NCBI GenBank assembly: GCA_027322565.1
Contig: DAHVRG010000226.1
Location: forward strand, 1-5,602
Source: Georgenia sp.
GTDB taxonomy: Bacteria; Actinomycetota; Actinomycetes; Actinomycetales; Actinomycetaceae
Direction: 5' to 3'
Length of the DNA stretch: 5,602 nucleotides
In this document: piece by piece, positions 1 through 4,898 of the stretch
Layout: every line of letters starts with the position of its first letter
Position numbering within the stretch: the first letter of the stretch is position 1
Notes under the pieces: model-generated
What the model saw: only the letters and a program-made list of their open reading frames with translations
Databases searched by the model: none
What the model was told of the DNA's origin: nothing
Made by a program: the position numbers and the translations under genes

Positions 1-1657
1 GCATCGCCCGGGCCGTTCCCAACCTGCGGGCGGCGCGCACCGGTGAGCTGGTCTCGCCCTCCTCACCGAAGTTCTGCGAGCGGTTGTCGTCCGTGCCGTC
101 CCGGTTGTCCTCGCCGTTGGCGAGGTTGTGCTTGTGGTTGAAGGTCACGAGGTCGGCGAGGGTGAAGCCGTCGTGAGCCGTGACGTAGTTGATGCTCGCC
201 AGAGGTCCGCGGCCGCCCGGCACCGGGCCGTGGGCGAAGAGGTCGGCGGAGCCGGCGAGCCGGGTGGCGAGGTCGCGCAGGTCCTGACCGGTGCCGCCGG
301 CGACCCCGGTGGCCGGGTCGCTGAGCCAGAAGGTGCGCACGGCGTTGCGGAAGCGGTCGTTCCAGTCGGCGAACGGCGGCGGGAACTCCCCGGTGCGCCA
401 TCCGCCCGGCCCCACGTCCCACGGCTCAGCGATGAGCTTGACCCGGGAGAGGACCGGGTCGGTCGCGGCCGCGACGAGGAAGGGGTGGTTCGGGCTGAAC
501 TCGGAGCCGTTGCGGCCCAGTGTCGTGGCGAGGTCGAAGCGGAAGCCGTCGACGCCGACGTACCGCGTCCAGTAGCGCAGGGAGTCGAGTGCCAGCTGGA
601 CCACTCGCTGGCGCCGGAAGTCCAGTGAGTTCCCGGTGCCGGTGACGTCGGCGAGGTGCGCCGGCCGCAGGCCGTCGTGCAGGTAGTACTTGGTGTTGTC
701 CAGGCCGCGCCACGAGAGCGTGGGCCCGCCGTCGCCCCCCTCACAGGTGTGGTTGTAGACGACGTCGAGGATGACCTCGATCCCCGCCTCGTGGAGGAGC
801 TGGACCATGCCGCGGACCTCGTCGAGGACGGCTGCGGGGCCCTGCTCCCGGGCGGTGCGGGTGGCGTACCGCGGCTCCGGGGCGAAGAAGCCCAGGGTGT
901 TGTAGCCCCAGTAGTTCGACAGCCCCCGGTCGAGGAGGAAGGGCTCGTCGTTGACCGCGTGGATCGGCAGCAGCTCGACCGCGGTGACGCCGAGGGAGCG
1001 CAGGTGCGCGACGGTCGCCGGGTGGGCGAGCCCGGCGTAGGTGCCCCGGAGGTGCTCGGGTACACCCGGCAGCTGCTGGGTGAGGCCGCGCACGTGGGCC
1101 TCGTAGATGACCGTGCGCTCCCACGGCACGTGCGGCCGGGAGTCCTCCGGGACGGGCAGGACGTCGTCGAGGACGACGCCGTGACGGACGTGGCCCGTGG
1201 AGTCGAGGTCACTGCGGTGCCAGCCCGCGACGGGTGCGAGGTCCTCGTTGACGATGTGTCCGTAGACCTCCGGGGCGTGGCGGAACTCGCCGACGACGCC
1301 GCGTGCGTAGGGGTCGAGCAGGAGCTTGGCGGGGTTGTGCCGCAGGCCCGCCGCCGGGTCCCAGCGGCCGTGGACGCGCAGCCCGTAGCGCTGCCCCGCA
1401 CCCACGTCCGGGACGTGGCCCTGCCACGTGCCGTGACGGCCGCGGTGGAGACGGTAGCGGCGCTCGGCGAAGCCGGTGGGGGAGGTGGGGTCCTCGTCGA
1501 GCAGGCACAGGTCGACCCCCGCGGCGTGCGAGGCGACGACGGCGACGTCGACCCCGCCGTCCCGCAGGTGGGCGCCCAGCGCGAGGGGACGCCCGTCGAC
1601 CCGCTGCGCCGTCCGGGGCGGGTGGGTCGTGCGGAGGGAGGAGGCGGTCCTACTCAT
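1..1657 (-). CDS. glgX: Glycogen debranching enzyme GlgX, N-terminal 552 codons (3' end outside window)
   Basis: This is an alpha-1,6-glucosidase of the GH13 isoamylase/GlgX type. The family removes short branches from phosphorylase-trimmed glycogen in the cytoplasm. The frame is open from the start codon to the window edge, so about 150 C-terminal residues of a usual 700 or so are missing. Residues about 20-115 form a CBM48-like beta domain, then the GH13 barrel begins near the segment VIYEAHVRGLT. Visible GH13 landmarks are YWGYNTLGFFAP (Trp near 250), DVVYNHT (Asn302, His303), the nucleophile Asp375 in GFRFDLA, the acid/base Glu411 in LIAEPWD, and Asp496 in TAHDGF. The full catalytic triad is therefore present. 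NHKHNLANGEDNRDG follows, as is typical of GlgX rather than plant isoamylase. An in-frame ATG at 1669 would add four residues; 1657 is preferred because GAGAGG at 1675-1670 leaves room for ribosome binding. It is divergent from etfB. TreX-type debranching enzymes are close relatives and cannot be fully excluded. Confidence 0.93.
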   Translation of the reverse strand, partial: MSRTASSLRTTHPPRTAQRVDGRPLALGAHLRDGGVDVAVVASHAAGVDLCLLDEDPTSPTGFAERRYRLHRGRHGTWQGHVPDVGAGQRYGLRVHGRWDPAAGLRHNPAKLLLDPYARGVVGEFRHAPEVYGHIVNEDLAPVAGWHRSDLDSTGHVRHGVVLDDVLPVPEDSRPHVPWERTVIYEAHVRGLTQQLPGVPEHLRGTYAGLAHPATVAHLRSLGVTAVELLPIHAVNDEPFLLDRGLSNYWGYNTLGFFAPEPRYATRTAREQGPAAVLDEVRGMVQLLHEAGIEVILDVVYNHTCEGGDGGPTLSWRGLDNTKYYLHDGLRPAHLADVTGTGNSLDFRRQRVVQLALDSLRYWTRYVGVDGFRFDLATTLGRNGSEFSPNHPFLVAAATDPVLSRVKLIAEPWDVGPGGWRTGEFPPPFADWNDRFRNAVRTFWLSDPATGVAGGTGQDLRDLATRLAGSADLFAHGPVPGGRGPLASINYVTAHDGFTLADLVTFNHKHNLANGEDNRDGTDDNRSQNFGEEGETSSPVRAARRLGTARAM

Positions 1658-1669
1658 GGTGGAGGTCAT

Positions 1670-1675
1670 CCTCTC
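1670..1675 (-). promoter_or_regulatory. Candidate ribosome binding site for glgX
   Basis: GAGAGG reads on the minus strand at 1675-1670. It abuts the upstream ATG at 1669 with no spacer and lies 12 bases from the ATG at 1657. That distance is slightly long but workable, so it favours 1657 as the start. No convincing -10 element was seen upstream of glgX. Confidence 0.4.
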
Positions 1676-1707
1676 ATCCCGGACGACGCCGCGTTGCGGG
1701 TCCGCGC

Positions 1708-1739
1708 GTGACCTTTTCCGCCTCACGGATCCCTAATGT
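1708..1739 (+). promoter_or_regulatory. Weak candidate promoter for etfBA in the glgX-etfB divergent region
   Basis: The 134 bases between the two divergent starts (1658-1791) hold no gene. On the plus strand GTGACC at 1708-1713 resembles a -35 element, and CCTAAT/TAATGT at 1732-1739 resembles a -10. The spacing is 18 bases to CCTAAT or 20 to TAATGT. Both matches are partial, and this AT-richer patch is the only plausible site I see. It would give a 5' leader of about 45 bases for etfB. This is inference from motif shape only. Confidence 0.25.
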
Positions 1740-1767
1740 GCCGCTCCTCACCGGTTTCGGCACGCGC

Positions 1768-1776
1768 GGAGGAAGG
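1768..1776 (+). promoter_or_regulatory. Purine-rich ribosome binding site candidate for etfB
   Basis: GGAGGAAGG is a strong Shine-Dalgarno match but ends 15 bases before the ATG at 1792, longer than the usual 5-10. No better in-frame ATG, GTG or TTG sits closer to it. The protein beginning at 1792 (MRIVVCVKHVPD) matches the conserved EtfB N-terminus, so the start is kept despite the spacing. Confidence 0.45.
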
Positions 1777-1791
1777 TGGCAGGCTTGGGCC

Positions 1792-2562
1792 ATGAGGATC
1801 GTCGTGTGCGTCAAGCATGTCCCCGATGTCCAGTCCGACCGCGCCCTGGACGACGCCGGTCGTACCGTACGCGGCCTGGACGACGTCCTCAACGAGCTCG
1901 ACGAGAACGCCGTGGAGGCGGCGGTGAGCCTCGTGGAGGAGCACGGCGGTGAGGTCGTCGCGCTCACCATGGGGCCGGACGACGCCGAGGACGCCGTGCG
2001 CCGCGCGCTCCAGATGGGCGCCGACCGCGGGGTCCACATCAGCGACGACGCGCTGGCGGGTGCCGACGTCCTCGCCACCGCCCGGGTCCTCGCTGCCGCG
2101 GTGCGCGCCGTCCACGCCGAGACGCCGGTGGACCTCGTCGTCACGGGCATGGCCGCCCTGGACGGGCTCACCTCGATGCTCCCCACGGCGCTCGCGGGGC
2201 TGCTCGACCTGCCGCAGCTGACGCTCGCCACCGAGCTGGAGTTCCTCGGTGGCCGGGTACGGGTGCGCCGCGAGATCGGGGACGCCGCCGAGGTGCTCGA
2301 GGCGCCGCTGCCGGCGCTCATCTCCGTCACCGACCAGGCCAACGAACCCCGCTACCCGGCGTTCCGGGCGATCCGCGCCGCCCGCAAGAAGCCGGTGGAG
2401 ACGCTGACGCCGGCGGACCTCGGCATCACCGCGCCCGCATCAGCGACGACCGTGCTGTCGGCCGAGCCCAGGCCCGCCCGCGAGCAGGGACGGATCGTCA
2501 CCGACTCCGGGGACGCCGGCGAGCGCCTGGCCGAGTTCCTCATCGACTCCCAGCTCGCCTGA
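1792..2562 (+). CDS. etfB: Electron transfer flavoprotein beta subunit
   Basis: This is the 256-residue small subunit of the soluble ETF heterodimer. ETF accepts electrons from acyl-CoA and other flavin dehydrogenases and passes them towards the quinone pool. The N-terminus MRIVVCVKHVPD is the family's conserved first strand. The segment LDDVLNELDENAVEAA (29-44) and the motif TGMAALDG (118-125) mark the adenine-nucleotide-binding ETF fold. The family signature is present as APLPALISVTDQANEPRYP (171-189), followed by the basic stretch RAIRAARKKPVE (193-203), the usual C-terminal half of EtfB. Length is normal (about 250-265). It is separated from etfA by 32 bases and the two are surely co-transcribed. 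In Mycobacterium tuberculosis the ortholog is called fixA. No fixC, fixX or butyryl-CoA dehydrogenase gene is present in the window, so an ordinary non-bifurcating ETF is the likelier role; that point is inference. Confidence 0.96.
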   Translation: MRIVVCVKHVPDVQSDRALDDAGRTVRGLDDVLNELDENAVEAAVSLVEEHGGEVVALTMGPDDAEDAVRRALQMGADRGVHISDDALAGADVLATARVLAAAVRAVHAETPVDLVVTGMAALDGLTSMLPTALAGLLDLPQLTLATELEFLGGRVRVRREIGDAAEVLEAPLPALISVTDQANEPRYPAFRAIRAARKKPVETLTPADLGITAPASATTVLSAEPRPAREQGRIVTDSGDAGERLAEFLIDSQLA

Positions 2563-2582
2563 CCTCCCCTCCGACCCAGACC

Positions 2583-2590
2583 AGGAAAGG
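2583..2590 (+). promoter_or_regulatory. Ribosome binding site of etfA
   Basis: AGGAAAGG lies four bases before the ATG at 2595, with its AGGA core eight bases away. It sits in the 32-base gap after the etfB stop, so etfA has its own translation initiation within the shared transcript. It fixes the start at 2595. Confidence 0.7.
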
Positions 2591-2594
2591 CACC

Positions 2595-3578
2595 ATGACC
2601 CACGCTCCCGTGCTCGTCGTCGTCGACCACCAGGGCGGCCTGCCCACCGGGCCCGCCGCCGAGGTGCTCACCGCCGCGCGTCGCCTCGGTGGTCCGGTGG
2701 CCGCCGTGTGGCTCGGCGCCGAGGCCCCCGGTGACGCGGCCCGCGCCGAGCTGGGGCGCTTCGGGGCCGGCACCGTCTACGTCCCCGAGCTCGCCGGGCT
2801 GGCGCCCCAGCTGGCGCCGGTCGCCACCGAGGCGGTCGCGGCGGTCGTCGCGCAGGCGGCGCCGCAGGCGGTGCTGCTCGTGTCGAGCTACGCCGGGAAG
2901 GAGCTGGCCGCCGGGCTCGCCGTCGCGCTCGACTCCGGCGCGGTCGTGGACGCCGACGGAGTCGAGCGGCGGGAGGACGGCACCGTCGCGGCCGGGAAGA
3001 CGGTGTTCGCCGCGTCCTGGCAGACGGTGTGCGCCGTCACCCGCGGCACCCCCGTCGTCGCGCTGCGTCCCACCGCCGTCGCGGCGGAGCCGGCGGAGCA
3101 GGCCGCGGCCCCGGATCTCGTCGCGGTGCCGGTGTCCTTCAGCGAGCGGGCCCGGGCGGTGACCGTCGTCCAGCGCACCGAGCACCCGCGCTCCGGCCGT
3201 GTCCCGCTGACCGAGGCGCAGACCGTCGTCGTCGGTGGACGCGGCACGGAGGGCGACTTCACCGCCGTCGAGGAGCTCGCGGAGCTGCTCGGCGGCGCGG
3301 TCGGGGCGACCCGTGACGTCACCGACGAGGGCTGGCGCGAGCACTCCGAGCAGGTCGGGCAGACCGGCGTGACCATCGCGCCGCGGCTCTACATCGGCGT
3401 CGGCGTCTCCGGCGCGGTGCACCACACCGTGGGGATGCAGGCGGCCCAGACGATCGTCGCGGTCAACACCGACCCGGAGGCCCCGATCTTCGAGATCGCC
3501 GACTTCGGCGTCGTGGGGGACGCCGCCGAGGTGCTGCCCCAGGCCATCGCGGCGATCCGCCGCCACCGCAGCAGCTGA
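2595..3578 (+). CDS. etfA: Electron transfer flavoprotein alpha subunit
   Basis: This is the 327-residue large ETF subunit, which carries the redox-active FAD and pairs with the EtfB encoded just upstream. The N-terminal domain (about 1-185) has the usual alternating strands, including VLVVVDHQGG and AVLLVSSYAGKELAAGLA. The C-terminal FAD domain starts near VVVGGRG (211-217). It holds the conserved arginine at 240 (in GATRD), QVGQTG (253-258), the GVSGAVHH loop (270-277) and NTDPEAPIF (291-299), ending in DFGVVGDA. These match the FAD-contacting segments of the family, so the cofactor site looks intact. The helix after Arg240 reads DVTDEGW rather than the common AAVDAGW-like form, a mild variation. 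Length is normal for bacterial EtfA (310-330). The M. tuberculosis ortholog is called fixB. A GC-rich hairpin follows the stop codon directly. Confidence 0.96.
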   Translation: MTHAPVLVVVDHQGGLPTGPAAEVLTAARRLGGPVAAVWLGAEAPGDAARAELGRFGAGTVYVPELAGLAPQLAPVATEAVAAVVAQAAPQAVLLVSSYAGKELAAGLAVALDSGAVVDADGVERREDGTVAAGKTVFAASWQTVCAVTRGTPVVALRPTAVAAEPAEQAAAPDLVAVPVSFSERARAVTVVQRTEHPRSGRVPLTEAQTVVVGGRGTEGDFTAVEELAELLGGAVGATRDVTDEGWREHSEQVGQTGVTIAPRLYIGVGVSGAVHHTVGMQAAQTIVAVNTDPEAPIFEIADFGVVGDAAEVLPQAIAAIRRHRSS

Positions 3579-3609
3579 CCGGCGCGGGCCGGCCGCGGCG
3601 CGGCGCCGG
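3579..3609 (+). terminator. GC-rich hairpin after etfA, possible terminator without T-tract
   Basis: CCGGCGC (3579-3585) pairs with GCGCCGG (3603-3609), giving a 7-bp perfect GC stem that begins on the base after the etfA TGA. The 17-base loop is itself GC-rich and contains GGCCGGCC and CCGCGG, so it may fold further. No run of T follows, which is common for actinobacterial hairpins. Position supports a terminator for etfBA, but in a GC-rich genome such stems also arise by chance. Confidence 0.35.
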
Positions 3610-3630
3610 GGAGGCGGGACCGCGCCGTCA

Positions 3631-3781
3631 TGGGTCCGCGCCCAGACCGTGCACCGGATGCGCCGGCAGCACGCCCCCGGCGCGCAGATCGTCGTCGCCG
3701 CCGCCTGCGAGCAGAGCGCCGGCGAGGACCCGGGAGCGCTACGCCCGGGCCGGGGTCACGGCCGCCGTCGAGGCGCCCTGA
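3631..3781 (+). pseudogene. Possible frameshifted 3' remnant of an unidentified gene
   Basis: I do not recognise this product. From TGG at 3631 to GAC at 3729 one plus-strand frame gives 33 codons that all end in G or C, reading WVRAQTVHRMRRQ ... AQIVVAAACEQSAGED. After that the frame's third positions turn mixed. Skipping one base at 3730, in the run CCC, moves to a frame with 16 more codons ending in G or C (RERYARAGVTAAVEAP) and then TGA at 3779-3781. The joined reading resembles a beta-alpha-beta tail of a Rossmann-like fold (a hydrophobic strand, a helix, then AGVTAAV), but this is a loose resemblance and not an assignment. No start codon with a ribosome binding site precedes it and the 5' part is missing. 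Explanations are a decayed gene truncated after etfA, a one-base sequencing or assembly error, or chance in GC-rich DNA. Confidence 0.35.
3729..3749. other. CCCGGG inverted repeat with 9-base loop
   Basis: CCCGGG at 3729-3734 and again at 3744-3749 flank AGCGCTACG. The six-base arms can pair as a GC hairpin on either strand. It lies about 40 bases past the FKBP stop (on the minus strand), where it could help end transcription of that gene. It also overlaps the apparent frameshift point of the remnant reading frame, so it may just be part of old coding sequence. Confidence 0.25.
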
Positions 3782-3793
3782 CCGCCCGGTCAG
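3778..3793. terminator. Inverted repeat at the FKBP stop codon, possible bidirectional terminator element
   Basis: CTGACCG (3778-3784) and CGGTCAG (3787-3793) are perfect inverted arms around CC; a realistic hairpin has six pairs and a GCCC loop. The left arm carries TGA on the plus strand (3779-3781), closing the putative remnant frame. The right arm carries the FKBP stop TGA on the minus strand (3792-3790). No T-run follows on either side, so the terminator role is uncertain. Confidence 0.3.
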
Positions 3794-4764
3794 CCAGCGT
3801 AGAGGATGTCGACGACGAAGACGAGGGTCGAACCGCCCGGGATCGGGCCGTTGTCCTCATCGCCGTAGCCGAGGTCCGGCGGGATGACGAAGACGACCTG
3901 GCTGCCGACCGTGTGGCCGACGATCCCGGTGTCCCAGCCGGGGATGAGCTGCCCGGCACCGACCTCGAAGCTCAGCGGGATCTGGGTGTCCCAGGAGGAG
4001 TCGAACTGGGTGCCGTCCCACAGCCAGCCGCTGTACTGGGCGAAGACCTGGTCGCCCTCCTCGACGGCCTTGCCCTCGCCCTCGATGGTCGCGGCGGTGA
4101 CGAGCTCGGTCGGCGCGTCACCCGCGGCCGGCTCGATGCTCGGCTCCCCGTTCTCCGCGACGGTGACGGCCGGCAGCCCCTCCGGGAGCTCGACGGCCTC
4201 GCCGACCGCGCGCGGCGACACGGCCTCCCGCACCTCGATCGCCATGATCGCGGCCGGGCCCTGCGTCGGGGTGGCGAAGAGCACCCGGGCGCCCACCTGC
4301 TCACCGACGAGCACGTCGTTCAGCGCCTCGACGGTCTCGTCGCCGATGAGGAGCGGCTGCAGGCCCGCCCCGTAGGTCGAGTCGAGCACCTCCCCGTTCT
4401 CCCCGTTGACCTGGATGAAGTCGATGAGGAGGAGCTGGCCCTCCTCGAGGGTCGCGCCGTCGCCGGGCGCGGCGACCGCGGCGGCGACCGCGCCGACGTT
4501 GAGCGGCTGCTCGAAGGTGAGGGTCGGCTCGGCGCCGGGCTCACCCTCGACGGTGATGGCCTCGAGCGCCGCGACGTCCTCCGGTGCGTTGCCGGGCGGC
4601 TGCGTGGCGTCCTCGCCCGTCGCGTCGTCCGTGGCGTCCGGGGCGTCCGTGGCGGACTCGGTCGACGTGTCGGTCGGCTCGGGCTCGGCGTCGTCCGAGC
4701 AGCCGGCGAGGAACAGTGCAGCGGCCAGTGCGGTGGCGGCGGTGACGATGGCAGATCGGCGCAC
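3790..4764 (-). CDS. FKBP-type peptidyl-prolyl cis-trans isomerase lipoprotein
   Basis: This 324-residue exported lipoprotein is predicted to isomerise Xaa-Pro bonds outside the cytoplasm. The start is GTG at 4764: it gives a lipoprotein signal (RR at 2-3, hydrophobic 5-20, lipobox LAGC with Cys22), with GAAGGG seven bases upstream. An ATG at 4878 in the same frame would add 38 non-signal-like residues and is rejected. Residues 23-65 are an acidic, Thr/Pro-rich linker. The C-terminal FKBP domain (about 215-324) keeps the pocket residues of FKBP12: Tyr244, Phe254-Asp255 in QFDSS, Phe266, Leu273-Ile274, Trp277 in LIPGW, Tyr300 in LGYGD and Phe316. It should be active. Residues about 79-180 look like a second, degenerate FKBP unit: LLLIDFIQVN, VLDSTYG and LVGEQVGARVLFATP recall the fold, but the pocket tryptophan is Leu148 and the Tyr loop is missing. 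The gene is convergent with etfA and divergent from the desulfurase gene. Confidence 0.92.
   Translation of the reverse strand: MRRSAIVTAATALAAALFLAGCSDDAEPEPTDTSTESATDAPDATDDATGEDATQPPGNAPEDVAALEAITVEGEPGAEPTLTFEQPLNVGAVAAAVAAPGDGATLEEGQLLLIDFIQVNGENGEVLDSTYGAGLQPLLIGDETVEALNDVLVGEQVGARVLFATPTQGPAAIMAIEVREAVSPRAVGEAVELPEGLPAVTVAENGEPSIEPAAGDAPTELVTAATIEGEGKAVEEGDQVFAQYSGWLWDGTQFDSSWDTQIPLSFEVGAGQLIPGWDTGIVGHTVGSQVVFVIPPDLGYGDEDNGPIPGGSTLVFVVDILYAG
4625..4651. repeat. Three 9-base tandem repeats in the lipoprotein linker
   Basis: Three 9-base units run in tandem on the plus strand: TCGTCCGTG, GCGTCCGGG, GCGTCCGTG. Read as codons on the minus strand they encode the ATD-APD-ATD series of the lipoprotein's acidic linker (about residues 38-46). 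Each unit is a whole number of codons, so copy-number change would lengthen or shorten the linker without a frameshift. Confidence 0.5.
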
Positions 4765-4771
4765 GGGGAAG

Positions 4772-4777
4772 CCCTTC
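4772..4777 (-). promoter_or_regulatory. Ribosome binding site of the FKBP lipoprotein gene
   Basis: GAAGGG reads on the minus strand at 4777-4772, seven bases before GTG at 4764. This spacing is near ideal. It decides the choice of the GTG start over upstream in-frame codons. Confidence 0.65.
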
Positions 4778-4816
4778 GGATGGTCTGACGTGACGCTGCG
4801 GCGGCACGCGCGCCCA

Positions 4817-4822
4817 AGCCTA
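4817..4822 (-). promoter_or_regulatory. Candidate -10 element for the FKBP lipoprotein gene
   Basis: TAGGCT on the minus strand (4822-4817) fits the actinobacterial TAnnnT pattern and would give a leader of about 45 bases before the GTG. Upstream, TGCGCA at 4845-4840 sits 17 bases away but matches a -35 poorly. The call rests on the -10 shape and its location in the divergent gap. Confidence 0.35.
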
Positions 4823-4885
4823 AGCGTTCGAGGGCGACGTGCGCACCGAGGCACCCGCTCCGTCCCGCAGTGCGACATCCGCCCC

Positions 4886-4891
4886 TACACT
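4886..4891 (+). promoter_or_regulatory. -10 element of a probable leaderless promoter for the cysteine desulfurase gene
   Basis: TACACT fits TAnnnT and ends seven bases before the A of ATG at 4899. Transcription would therefore start at or next to that A. No Shine-Dalgarno sequence lies in the 12 bases before the ATG (CTCGGGGCC only). Both facts point to a leaderless mRNA, a common arrangement in actinobacteria. No good -35 hexamer was seen. Confidence 0.55.
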
Positions 4892-4898
4892 CGGGGCC

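Noticed and set aside
145..1401. Long minus-strand open frame overlapping glgX, Ser/Thr/Arg-rich
   Set aside because: It lies in another frame of the glgX strand, has low-complexity composition and no recognisable motif, while the glgX frame shows a full GH13 catalytic set over the same bases.
656..1711. Long plus-strand open frame antisense to glgX
   Set aside because: Val/Gly/Arg-rich shadow of the GC-rich glgX codons with no family motif.
1303..1791. In-frame extension upstream of the etfB ATG
   Set aside because: It is Arg/Gly/Pro-rich, overlaps glgX on the other strand, and the conserved EtfB N-terminus begins at 1792.
2352..3566. Long minus-strand open frame across etfA
   Set aside because: Asp/Arg/Gly-rich antisense shadow; etfA on the plus strand has all FAD-site motifs.
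3630..3887. Plus-strand open frame starting at ATG 3630 after a GGGGAGG
   Set aside because: Third codon positions are not G/C-biased, the product is Arg/Pro-rich low complexity, and the spacing to GGGGAGG is about 15 bases.
3649..4788. Long plus-strand open frame antisense to the FKBP gene
   Set aside because: Its first 27 codons coincide with the possible remnant, but beyond about 3732 it is only the complement of the well-supported FKBP gene and has no motif.
4765..4878. N-terminal extension of the FKBP lipoprotein to an ATG at 4878
   Set aside because: The added residues are Arg/Cys-rich and would bury the lipoprotein signal; the GTG at 4764 has a well-spaced ribosome binding site.
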